A DNA stretch of 64,000 nt from Dyella tabacisoli (GTDB taxonomy: Bacteria > Pseudomonadota > Gammaproteobacteria > Xanthomonadales > Rhodanobacteraceae), in NCBI RefSeq assembly GCF_003350925.1, contig NZ_KZ857179.1, positions 219,073 to 283,072 of the forward strand, in the 5' to 3' direction. Under the pieces are notes generated by a model, which did not search any database, was not told where the DNA came from, and saw only the letters and a list, made by a program, of their open reading frames with translations. This document shows, piece after piece, positions 16,490 to 24,362 of this stretch (position 1 is the stretch's first letter; each line of letters starts with the position of its first letter). A program made the position numbers and the translations under genes.

Positions 16490-17860
16490 CTATGTGAAAG
16501 CATGCTCCACGGCCATGCGCAGCATCGCCGGGCTGACATAACGCCGATGCACGCGCTCGATCAGCGCCATGTAGACGTGGCCAAACCCGTTCTTGCATTG
16601 CACGCGCGTGGCGAGGGTGAACTCCACGCGTTGACGGTCGACGATGCGTACAGCGACGCAAGAGCGAAAGCGCAGGTGTTTATCGTCCGCGCCGAGGATC
16701 ACTTGGGCGTAATGATCTTGCTGATCGATGGATTGATCGAGTACGGGGTAGCGTCCATGGAATAGATTGTGTTGTTGCCCCGACAGCAACGAAGACACCG
16801 GACAGCCCAAGGGTGAAGTACGTAGCCCCAATGGCCGCACCAAGGCGTTGCGCAAGGCCATCATGCGCGATACCCCATGGGGCGGGTTGTGTATAAAGCC
16901 GTCGAGCAGTGCGCCAAGGAGATCGCGAGCGCTGGCGCCGACGAAACGTTCTTCACTCAGGCTGAGCGAGAACATGTCTTGGTGATGAAAGCGACCGTCG
17001 AGCTGGCTGCGCAGCAAGCTGTCTTCGGGTAGCTGCGGCAGTTGGATTACCGTGTGTTGCCCGCCGCTTTCGCTGAGGAATCCACTGGCTCTACGCCAAC
17101 GCGCCCAGCCGCCCCGCAGCACGCCGATACTGCTGCGTGCGTATCGGCAAAGCCTGCTTTGCAACGAATCGGGCGCTGCATCGAGTGCCAGGGCGATGGT
17201 GGGAATATGGCGATGTTCGGCGGTTTGCAGCAAGGCGAGCACATTCGACGGCAGTAGCTCGGTCAGCGCTGGAATCGTCGCCTCGTTCGCCAATACCTGC
17301 CGACGCAGCGGATCGGCCAGGTCGCCGCCCAGTTCGTTGGTATGGCAAGACAGGGCGAAAAACGTCGGGTGGGTGGAATGCGCGGTGAGCGGCGAGAACT
17401 GATGCCAGGTATCGCCGCCGAAGCGCACGGTGAACATGCAGTCCGGCGGGATATTCACGTAGCGCAGGGCGCGCAGAAAGCTGGCGGGATCTTGTGCAAG
17501 TTGTGCCGGGGAGGCACTGGAAAAACGCAGTTGAGCACCGCCGCTACCGGAGATCGCCGTGAATACGCGATGCCCGGCATGGCGGTGAAACGGATGTCCC
17601 TTCGCGCCCACGGCGAAGCTGTATAGCGAAGTGGGGTCACCCTTGTCGAAGTCGGTGCCGGCGAGTTTCGCGGAGGGTTCATCCAGGGCGTCGATGAAAT
17701 CGTTGTGCGCCTGCTGCCGCGATAGTGCGGCAGCGTACAAATGATTGCCCGAGCCATGGCCGAGCTGGGCGATCAGCGATACTTCGACCGGCAGGCCGCC
17801 GCATTGGGAGGGTATGCGGGCGGTAGGGAAGGTTTCGATGACTCGTGCTTGCAGCGACAT
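16490..17860 (-). CDS. DUF2867-domain protein with cupin-like N-terminal region
   Basis: 456 residues, no membrane segment. The N-terminal half has a His-containing stretch (GHPFHRHAGHRVFTAISGSG) reminiscent of a cupin-type metal site and a second one (GGDTWHQFSP). The C-terminal part (about 300-456) resembles DUF2867 proteins, including LRNALVRPLGLRTS. The biochemical role is unknown. ATG 17860 has AGGAG 7 nt upstream. It lies 37 bp after an ArsR-type regulator in the same direction and is probably under its control. Confidence 0.75.
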   Translation of the reverse strand: MSLQARVIETFPTARIPSQCGGLPVEVSLIAQLGHGSGNHLYAAALSRQQAHNDFIDALDEPSAKLAGTDFDKGDPTSLYSFAVGAKGHPFHRHAGHRVFTAISGSGGAQLRFSSASPAQLAQDPASFLRALRYVNIPPDCMFTVRFGGDTWHQFSPLTAHSTHPTFFALSCHTNELGGDLADPLRRQVLANEATIPALTELLPSNVLALLQTAEHRHIPTIALALDAAPDSLQSRLCRYARSSIGVLRGGWARWRRASGFLSESGGQHTVIQLPQLPEDSLLRSQLDGRFHHQDMFSLSLSEERFVGASARDLLGALLDGFIHNPPHGVSRMMALRNALVRPLGLRTSPLGCPVSSLLSGQQHNLFHGRYPVLDQSIDQQDHYAQVILGADDKHLRFRSCVAVRIVDRQRVEFTLATRVQCKNGFGHVYMALIERVHRRYVSPAMLRMAVEHAFT

Positions 17861-17897
17861 CGCGCACTCCTGTTTGCGGCGGTGGTGCTGTGGGGTC

Positions 17898-18218
17898 TCA
17901 GGTGCTCTGTTTCATCGCGGCGCGTTTGCGTGATTCGCGTTTCAACGGGCCGGCTACCGGGCAGATCTCGAAGGTAAAGCTGGTGAGCGTGTTCACCAGG
18001 TTGTCTTTATTGATGCGATAGACCACGTACTGTCCACGCCGCTCGCTGTTGACCAGACCGGCGGTTTCAAGCACTGAAAGATGCCTCGAAATGGCCGGCG
18101 CGCTCATGTCGAAGCGACTGGCGATCTCGCCTGCGGTCAGCTCCTGGGCGGACAGGTAGGCAAGAATCTTGCGTCGGGGCTGGGAGGCCAGTGCTTCGAA
18201 GATGCGGTCGGCGGTCAT
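17898..18218 (-). CDS. ArsR family transcriptional repressor (SdpR-like)
   Basis: 106 residues. Winged helix with EALASQPRRKILAYLSAQEL, SAPAISRHLSVLETAGLV and the wing ERRGQYVVYRI, typical of the non-metal SdpR-like ArsR group. No CxC metal ligands. First gene of a two-gene unit with the DUF2867 protein. An AT-rich palindrome just upstream of its start makes autorepression likely. Confidence 0.9.
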   Translation of the reverse strand: MTADRIFEALASQPRRKILAYLSAQELTAGEIASRFDMSAPAISRHLSVLETAGLVNSERRGQYVVYRINKDNLVNTLTSFTFEICPVAGPLKRESRKRAAMKQST

Positions 18219-18222
18219 TAGC

Positions 18223-18238
18223 TTTTAATCAATTAAAA
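18223..18238. promoter_or_regulatory. Candidate ArsR operator (AT-rich palindrome)
   Basis: TTTTAAT-CA-ATTAAAA, perfect, 5 bp upstream of the repressor start. A weaker related half-site (TTTAACCAAT on the minus strand) follows about 10 bp further upstream. Position and symmetry fit an autorepression operator. Confidence 0.65.
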
Positions 18239-18303
18239 CATTGGTTAAATATATAAGCGCATGACACAAGCCTGTCAAGCGGTCGGTGATTACGGCTGCT
18301 CGC

Positions 18304-19023
18304 TTACCACTGGGTGCGGTTGGGCAGCAGGCCCTTCAGTTCCGCATCGGTCAGGTTGCGCCACTGGCCCGGCTTCAAGTGGCCGAGCTTGATATTGACG
18401 ACGCGCACGCGGCGCAATTGGGTGACGCGATAGCCGAACGCGGCGGCCATCAGGCGGATCTGTCGATTAAGCCCTTGCGTCAGCACGATGGCAAAACCGA
18501 ACTTGGCGATCTTGCGCACGCGACAGGGCTTGGTCATCTGGTGATGAATGCGTACACCCTTGGCCATGCCGCTGAGAAACTCGTCGGAGACGGACTTGTT
18601 CACCGCGACGAGATATTCCTTCTCGTGGTTGTTTTCGGTGCGCAGGATTTCGTTGACGATGTCGCCATTGCTGGTGAGCAGAATCAGCCCTTCGGAATCC
18701 TTGTCCAACCGTCCGATCGGAAAGACCCGCTGCGGATGATCGACGAAATCGACGATATTGCCGTCCACGGTGCGATCGGTGGTGCAGGTGATGCCCACCG
18801 GTTTATACAACGCGATATAGACGGCCTTTTTCGCCGCCGGCGTGGTGGCCAGAACGCGCGCGCGCACGACCTCGCCGTCCACGCGTACCTCATCGCCCTC
18901 CAGCGCCTTGGCACCGGTGGAAACGACTTCGCCGTTGATGGTGACGCGACCGGCGATCAGCAGATCGTCGGCTTCGCGGCGCGAGCACAGGCCGGCTTCG
19001 CTGATGTATTTATTGACGCGCAT
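18304..19023 (-). CDS. rluF: 23S rRNA pseudouridine synthase, RluF-like
   Basis: 239 residues. N-terminal S4 RNA-binding domain (MRVNKYISEAGLCSRREADD), then an RsuA/RluB/E/F catalytic domain with GRLDKDSEGLILLTSNGD, the catalytic Asp being residue 107, and the distal QGLNRQIRLMAAAFGY. The SNGD context and total length match RluF, which modifies U2604 of E. coli 23S rRNA; RluF versus a close RsuA relative is the only doubt. It lies 21 bp downstream of the yadH-like gene in the same direction. Confidence 0.88.
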   Translation of the reverse strand: MRVNKYISEAGLCSRREADDLLIAGRVTINGEVVSTGAKALEGDEVRVDGEVVRARVLATTPAAKKAVYIALYKPVGITCTTDRTVDGNIVDFVDHPQRVFPIGRLDKDSEGLILLTSNGDIVNEILRTENNHEKEYLVAVNKSVSDEFLSGMAKGVRIHHQMTKPCRVRKIAKFGFAIVLTQGLNRQIRLMAAAFGYRVTQLRRVRVVNIKLGHLKPGQWRNLTDAELKGLLPNRTQW

Positions 19024-19044
19024 AGGTTTGCTGCTTTGATGAAG

Positions 19045-19818
19045 TTACGAACGCAGGCCAATGCCGCGCTTAAGCAGATGCAGCGCCACCGCCGACAGGC
19101 CGGCCACGAATACCAGCATCACGATAAAAGCCTCGCCGATCGGCACGTCGGCCTTGCCGAGCACACCGAAGCGGAAGGCGTTGACCATATACAGAATCGG
19201 GTTTATCAACGAAATGCTGCGCCAGGGTTGGCCGAGCAGGTCGATGGAATAGAACACACCGCCAAGGTATGTGAGCGGAGTGAGTACGAACGTCGGCACC
19301 AGGGCGATGTCATCGAACTTTTTCGCATAGATGGCGTTGACGAAGCCTGCCAGCGAAAACACGGTGGCGCCTAGCAGTACCGACAGAAAGGTAATGACCG
19401 GATGGACCACGTTCAAGTCGGTGAAGAACAGCGCAATCAACAGCACCAGCGCACCGACCACCACGCCGCGCACCACCGCGCCGATCACGTAGCCGAGCAG
19501 AATCACCCAGTTGGGCATCGGCGACACCAGCATCTCTTCCACCGCGCGGCTGAACTTGGCGCCGAAAAACGAGCTGGAGATATTGCCGTAGCTGTTGGTG
19601 ATGATGCTCATCATCACCAGGCCGGGCACGATGTACTGCATATAAGTGAAGCCATGCATTTCGCCGATGCGGCTGCCGATCAGCTTGCCGAAGATGACGA
19701 AGTACAGCGTCATTGTGATGGCCGGCGGAATCAGCGTCTGCGTCCAGATGCGCATGATGCGCATGATTTCGCGGCGGACGATGGTATTGAGCGCTACCAG
19801 ATTAGCCGAGGCCTTCAT
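19045..19818 (-). CDS. yadH: ABC-2 type exporter permease (YadH-like)
   Basis: 257 residues with six membrane helices in the ABC-2 arrangement, including the TM5-TM6 pattern TPLTYLGGVFYSIDLL. Length and sequence are those of the YadH/NodJ-like permeases. It overlaps the ATPase gene by 4 bp, so the two are translated together and form one exporter of unknown substrate. Confidence 0.88.
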   Translation of the reverse strand: MKASANLVALNTIVRREIMRIMRIWTQTLIPPAITMTLYFVIFGKLIGSRIGEMHGFTYMQYIVPGLVMMSIITNSYGNISSSFFGAKFSRAVEEMLVSPMPNWVILLGYVIGAVVRGVVVGALVLLIALFFTDLNVVHPVITFLSVLLGATVFSLAGFVNAIYAKKFDDIALVPTFVLTPLTYLGGVFYSIDLLGQPWRSISLINPILYMVNAFRFGVLGKADVPIGEAFIVMLVFVAGLSAVALHLLKRGIGLRS

Positions 19819-20780
19819 GCGGCTTTCTCCTTCAGCGTACCGTTGCGGCCGTTTTCGACCAGGCGCACGAACAGCTCCTCCAGCCGGTTGGTCTTGTTGC
19901 GCATCGAGGTCACCGTGATGCCATGCGACGACAGCACGACAAAGAGCGAGTTGAGGTCTTGCGAACGCGACATTTCAGCTTCCAGTGTGTGTTCGTCGAT
20001 GCGGCGCAGGTTGATGCCGGCCAAGGTCGGTAGCTGGCCCGGCACGTTAGCCACGTCAAATACGAAGGTTTCCACATCCATCGTCGCCAGCAGCCGCTTC
20101 ATCGTCGTGTTTTCGACAATGGTGCCGCGGTCGATGATGGCGATGTTGCGGCACAGTTGCTCGGCTTCTTCCAGGTAATGGGTGGTAAGAATCACCGTGG
20201 TGCCGGCAGCGTTGATGCCGCTGATGAACTGCCACATGGAGCGGCGGATCTCGATGTCGACGCCGGCGGTGGGCTCGTCGAGGATCAGCAGCTTGGGCTC
20301 GTTCATCATGGCTCGCGCGATCATCAGGCGGCGTTTCATGCCACCCGACAGCATGCGCGCCTGATCCTGGGCCTTGTCCCACAGGCGCAGTTCTTTGAGG
20401 TATTTTTCTGCGCGCTCCATGGCGATCTTGCGCGGGATGCCGTAGAAGCCGGCCTCGTTCACGCAGATATCGAAAGGTTTTTCGAACTGATTGAAATTGA
20501 TTTCCTGTGGCACCAGGCCGATCAACTGCATCGCTTTGCCGCGTTGCTTGTTCACCGATATGCCAAAGACCTGCGCGTCGCCGCCGGTGGAGTTGACCAG
20601 GGACGAGAGGATGCCGATCAGGGTGGACTTGCCGGCGCCGTTGGGGCCGAGCAGGGCAAAGAAATCGCCAGGTTGCACAGTGAGGCTGATGCCTTTGAGG
20701 GCTTCAACACCATTACCGTAGGTTTTGCGAAGGTTATCGACGACAAGCGCTGGAGCCGAATCTATAAAAGGCGGGGACAT
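19815..20780 (-). CDS. yadG: ABC exporter ATP-binding protein (YadG-like)
   Basis: 321 residues. Walker A GPNGAGKS (45-52), signature LSGGMKRR, Walker B LLILDEPTAGVD and the H-loop TTHYLEEAEQL are intact. A C-terminal extension of about 90 residues is typical of YadG/CcmA-type ATPases. I chose ATG 20780; a GTG three codons upstream is possible. A TATAAT -10 hexamer lies about 30 bp upstream, implying a short leader. Confidence 0.9.
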   Translation of the reverse strand: MSPPFIDSAPALVVDNLRKTYGNGVEALKGISLTVQPGDFFALLGPNGAGKSTLIGILSSLVNSTGGDAQVFGISVNKQRGKAMQLIGLVPQEINFNQFEKPFDICVNEAGFYGIPRKIAMERAEKYLKELRLWDKAQDQARMLSGGMKRRLMIARAMMNEPKLLILDEPTAGVDIEIRRSMWQFISGINAAGTTVILTTHYLEEAEQLCRNIAIIDRGTIVENTTMKRLLATMDVETFVFDVANVPGQLPTLAGINLRRIDEHTLEAEMSRSQDLNSLFVVLSSHGITVTSMRNKTNRLEELFVRLVENGRNGTLKEKAA

Positions 20781-20807
20781 GGGCTGCACCGAGGGGGCTA
20801 GCCCTCT

Positions 20808-20813
20808 ATTATA
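20808..20813 (-). promoter_or_regulatory. -10 element (TATAAT) for the yadGH-rluF unit
   Basis: Perfect TATAAT on the minus strand, 28 bp before the chosen yadG start, in the divergent gap to the ferredoxin reductase gene. No good -35 is visible upstream. Confidence 0.45.
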
Positions 20814-20870
20814 GGGGGTCCTTCCTCGTCATCCGGTCCTGCCGGGTGCACACATTGTTCCGGAAACTCC

Positions 20871-21617
20871 ATGGCCGATCATTTCACGCTGCGCCTCGTC
20901 GACAGCTTCATGCTTGCACCGACGGTGCGCCACCTGGTGTTCGAGCGCGTCGACGGCCTGCCGCTGGCCTTTATGCCAGGGCAGTTTCTGCAGGTACATT
21001 TTCACTATGACGACGGCACCGCGACCAAGCGCAGCTATTCGGTAGGCACGGTGGGCGACGGCAGCTCGCCGGTGCAGCGTATCGAGATCGCGGTGAGCTA
21101 TGTGGACGGCGGCGCGGCGACCAAGCTGCTGGGCGACTTGCAGTATGGCGAAACGATCGAGGCCAGCGGCCCCTATGGCCGTTTCTGCCTGCAAGAGATC
21201 GATAGCCACGCGCGTTACCTGCTGCTTGCCACCGGCACCGGTGTCACCCCGTATCGCGCCATGTTGCCGCAGATCCAGAAGCTGCTTGCCGCTGGCGACC
21301 GCGAAGTCGTGCTGTTGTACGGCGCCCGTAACGAAACCGAGCTGCTGTATGGGGAAGAGTTCGAGGCCTTTGCACAGGCGCATCCGGGCTTTACCTACCA
21401 TGGCTGCCTCAGCCGGCAGCCGCGCGCGGTGCCGCGTTCCAGCGATCGCTCCGGCCATGTACAAAACGTGCTGGCCGAGCTTCAGCCCAGCGCCGAGCGT
21501 GACATCGCCTACCTTTGCGGCAACCCGAACATGGTCGATGCGGCCTTCGCCGCCTTGAAGGATTTCGGCTTGCCGGTACCGCAAATTCGTCGCGAGAAGT
21601 ACATCTCTTCGCGTTGA
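20871..21617 (+). CDS. Ferredoxin/flavodoxin-NADP(+) reductase
   Basis: 248 residues. FAD-binding motif RSYS (54-57), GTGVTP in the NADP-binding half, and CGNPNMVDAAF near the end, as in bacterial Fpr-type reductases. It moves electrons between NADPH and ferredoxin or flavodoxin, in the cytoplasm, serving Fe-S enzymes and oxidative defence. It ends in EKYISSR rather than the Trp or Tyr found in some relatives. Divergent from yadG. Confidence 0.9.
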   Translation: MADHFTLRLVDSFMLAPTVRHLVFERVDGLPLAFMPGQFLQVHFHYDDGTATKRSYSVGTVGDGSSPVQRIEIAVSYVDGGAATKLLGDLQYGETIEASGPYGRFCLQEIDSHARYLLLATGTGVTPYRAMLPQIQKLLAAGDREVVLLYGARNETELLYGEEFEAFAQAHPGFTYHGCLSRQPRAVPRSSDRSGHVQNVLAELQPSAERDIAYLCGNPNMVDAAFAALKDFGLPVPQIRREKYISSR

Positions 21618-21749
21618 GTCGGCCGTGCGGCGGCACACTCGCTCGCGATAACCGCAGCTCCTGAGAAATCACTTTCAAGAGTCCGCCTAAGCGGCTGTTG
21701 GGGCGTAACTGCCTGAATTTATGGAAAACGACCGTTTGGCTATTAAAAG

Positions 21750-21765
21750 TGTGATGTGAATCACG
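21750..21765. promoter_or_regulatory. CRP/Clp-like binding site upstream of the mini-pilin gene
   Basis: TGTGA-TGTGAA-TCACG, one mismatch from the TGTGA-N6-TCACA consensus, 100 bp before the start of the fimbrial-like gene. A similar site lies before the main fimbrial operon. In Xanthomonadales the CRP homologue Clp controls surface and virulence genes. Confidence 0.6.
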
Positions 21766-21864
21766 TTTTTGTGACGCGCCGAGGATTCCGATTACAGCTC
21801 GACGGTGTGTTGCCGATAGATCCTGAAAGTGCCTAGCCATGTTGCAGGTGCAGTAGGGGGCGGT

Positions 21865-22242
21865 ATGACCGGCTTGATTCGCAAGATCTTGGTTTTTTGC
21901 GTGTTGGTCGCGGCGTTTACAGCGCCGTCCATGGCAGTGGCAGCGGGCGGGCAAATAAGCTTCTCCGGCGCCATCATGGAGCCGACCTGCGGAATCGGTG
22001 CTGGTGGCATGGCCGCGATAACGTCAGTGTCGGCGGAGGGGACGATCCTGGGGCGGTTCGTCTGCGGCAGCGAGCCGGGTCAATCGAGCAGGCCGGCGGT
22101 GCAGCCCTACACCCTCAGTGTGGTGAATCTCGTTAGTACCACACTCGCCTCCGATCACTTGATCGGCTACTTCGTCCATTACTTGAAGGCCGCCGGCAAG
22201 AACGAGGCCGATCTGCGGCTGCTGACCCAGACCTACGAATAG
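21865..22242 (+). CDS. Small type-1-fimbrial-like secreted protein
   Basis: 125 residues. A signal peptide is followed by GGQISFSGAIMEPTCGIG, which closely resembles the start of mature FimA-type pilins (a donor-strand-like segment, then the first Cys). A second Cys lies in GRFVCGSE, and the chain ends LTQTYE, a degenerate form of the usual pilin beta-zipper end. It is shorter than normal pilins (about 150-180), so it may be a minor subunit or a terminator of polymerisation. ATG 21865 has AGGGGG 5 nt upstream. Transcribed towards the fimbrial operon. Confidence 0.7.
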   Translation: MTGLIRKILVFCVLVAAFTAPSMAVAAGGQISFSGAIMEPTCGIGAGGMAAITSVSAEGTILGRFVCGSEPGQSSRPAVQPYTLSVVNLVSTTLASDHLIGYFVHYLKAAGKNEADLRLLTQTYE

Positions 22243-22264
22243 CGCTCTCAGGTGCGAGCGACTT

Positions 22265-23350
22265 TTACTGATAGGTGAGATTGAATGTGGCCGTGGCCTT
22301 GACCCGACCGCTACCCACCGGCGAAGCCGTGCGGTAGTACTGGGCAAAGTAGGGAATCGACAGCGTTCCGTTAGGTGTGGCGCCATGGGGCTGCGCGCTA
22401 TTGAAGGTGACCGGAGCGTTGCTGCCATTGAGCAATTGCACCCCGACATGGGCGGCAAAGCCGGCGCCGATGGTCGGCGCAATGACGCCGACGGCCGTAC
22501 CGGGTTTGGCGGTAGTCATCGTGATCGATACCTTCGAGCCGGACTGACAAGTCAGATTGACCTTGAATGGGGTTTTCCCGGTCGTTGCACCGACACTGGC
22601 GAACGCGCTGGTGCTGACTTGCGGCAAGACGACGCTGAGGTTCTGCGAATCCATGTTCACGCTGCAGGCGACCAGGCTGACCTTGCTGCCGGCACCGAGA
22701 TTGAGATTGGCAATGGCACCTGAGCTGGCGCTGATGCCGTAGATGTACCAATAGAACTGCATCAGGCGAATCGATCTCACGGTGCCGGCGGTGACCGGCC
22801 CGGTCTTCACCCATTGCGCGGTGAATGTCTCGCTGATCGAGTTGGCGGGGTAGGTAACCGCGCCTGCCTCGAAGCCAGGCGTGTTGCCGGGGCCGCAGCG
22901 AATGCATGCGTTATCCGATGCCTGGATCGGGTTGGCGGTCAGTTTCAGGGCGATGCCCGGTACGTTGGTGGCATAAACGATGCCGCCGCCGCTGACCGGG
23001 TCAGAGGCATCGCGGGGCGCCAGATTACCTGCCTGGATAGTGGCGGTCTGACCGAAGGTGCTGCCGTCGTAGGGCAGCCCGGTGCAGGTGAAGGTCATCG
23101 TGACGGACACCGGCGTACCAAGCAGAGCGCCCACTGGCGTGCTGGGCGCGACAGTGACGCTCGGCAGGCTGAGCGTGCTGGTCGCGGCATGGCAATGGAC
23201 GGCCAGAGCCTTGCTCGGCATCCAGCCGAGGCAGACTAGGGCAAGCAGTAGCCACATCATCCGAGGGGTGCCGCGTGCGCCGATTTTGCCGCACTTGTGG
23301 TTCAGGCCGTCGCTCTTGCCCGGCCCCATCGTGTTCGTTCTGACGTACAT
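22265..23350 (-). CDS. Two-domain fimbrial tip protein/adhesin 2
   Basis: 361 residues. The C-terminal half (about 215-361) is a pilin domain, with GKTPFKVNLTCQSGS and the terminal beta-zipper FNLTYQ used for chaperone and usher recognition. The N-terminal half is a Cys-containing receptor-binding-like domain, so the architecture is that of a FimH-type tip adhesin. A hydrophobic signal peptide begins near residue 30 if ATG 23350 is used; ATGs at 23329 and 23257 would shorten the leader. It begins 10 bp after the stop of the first tip gene. Confidence 0.82.
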   Translation of the reverse strand: MYVRTNTMGPGKSDGLNHKCGKIGARGTPRMMWLLLALVCLGWMPSKALAVHCHAATSTLSLPSVTVAPSTPVGALLGTPVSVTMTFTCTGLPYDGSTFGQTATIQAGNLAPRDASDPVSGGGIVYATNVPGIALKLTANPIQASDNACIRCGPGNTPGFEAGAVTYPANSISETFTAQWVKTGPVTAGTVRSIRLMQFYWYIYGISASSGAIANLNLGAGSKVSLVACSVNMDSQNLSVVLPQVSTSAFASVGATTGKTPFKVNLTCQSGSKVSITMTTAKPGTAVGVIAPTIGAGFAAHVGVQLLNGSNAPVTFNSAQPHGATPNGTLSIPYFAQYYRTASPVGSGRVKATATFNLTYQ

Positions 23351-23360
23351 ACTCGGATAG

Positions 23361-24362
23361 CTACTGATACGACATCGTGAAAGTAGCCGTAGCTGTGACT
23401 GTACCGGCCGTCACCGGGCTGGCGGTCTGGTAGTAGCGGGCGTAATACGGAATGGTCAATGTGCCGCTCGGTGTCGCGCCGACGGTGGTCGTAGTGCCGA
23501 ACGATACCGCGGTAAAGTTTTTGTCGATCAACTGCACGCCGATGTTTTTGGCCCGCCCGGCGCCGGTGGTCGGCGCGATCACACCGGGCGAGCCGGCGAA
23601 AGGGGCGGCGGTATCGAGCGTGATCGCCAACGTGGCGCCAGCCGAACAGGTCAGTGAAATCGCAAACGGAGTGCTGCCTGCGACAGCGCCAACGCCAGTA
23701 AATGCAGTGTTGGACAAGGTCGGCAAGGTCACGTTGATAGCGGTGGTATCGACCGAGCAGGCCGGGTCGAGGATGGTTACCGAGTTGGCCAGGGTGAAGG
23801 CTTCGGCCTTGAGATTGTTGTCGTACTGCCAATACGCCAAAGCGCCTGCGTTCAAGGTACTGCCACTGACGATCGGACCGGTCTTTATAAGCTGCAGCCC
23901 GGAGGTGACCGAGAGGTTGTAGCCACCGGCGGCGATCTGGCAGCAAGGGTAGGGCTGTAGAAACGTACTCGAATTGTTGTGGCTGATGCTGTAACTGAGA
24001 CCGGGAATGCCGGTTGGAAATACAGTCACCGAGGTGGCCGGCGTGGCTCCCACGGCGTTCACCACACCGTAGTTCGAGGTGCCAGTGCAATTGATCTGCG
24101 AAGTCGTCGACGGGGCGACTTGCGGCGAGGTGTAAAGCACGGTGCCGACCGGTGCGTTGAACGCCACGGTAATGGTCGTGGGGGGAGAGAAATTCACCGG
24201 TGCCGTAGTGCCCACTGAGAAGCTGCAGGCCGCGCTGGCCAGCGCGGGGGCCAGCATCAGCACAAGCAGGATAAGCCATAGCGCCATGTGGCGATGGCGG
24301 CGTCCGAACGGCATGGTTGTCCGGGTGTCCGCACGAGCAAGTGCTGCAGCAGCCTGTTGCAT
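23361..24362 (-). CDS. Two-domain fimbrial tip protein/adhesin 1
   Basis: 333 residues, same architecture as the next gene: signal peptide, N-terminal Cys-containing lectin-like half, and C-terminal pilin domain (GSTPFAISLTCSAG, ending FTMSYQ). The two are diverged duplicates. Start ATG overlaps the usher stop in a TGATG arrangement, indicating translational coupling; ATGs at 24314 and 24287 are alternatives closer to the signal peptide. Confidence 0.83.
   Translation of the reverse strand: MQQAAAALARADTRTTMPFGRRHRHMALWLILLVLMLAPALASAACSFSVGTTAPVNFSPPTTITVAFNAPVGTVLYTSPQVAPSTTSQINCTGTSNYGVVNAVGATPATSVTVFPTGIPGLSYSISHNNSSTFLQPYPCCQIAAGGYNLSVTSGLQLIKTGPIVSGSTLNAGALAYWQYDNNLKAEAFTLANSVTILDPACSVDTTAINVTLPTLSNTAFTGVGAVAGSTPFAISLTCSAGATLAITLDTAAPFAGSPGVIAPTTGAGRAKNIGVQLIDKNFTAVSFGTTTTVGATPSGTLTIPYYARYYQTASPVTAGTVTATATFTMSYQ

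Noticed and set aside
18286..19374. 362-codon open frame antisense to rluF and yadH
   Set aside because: It crosses two well-defined genes and has no family resemblance.
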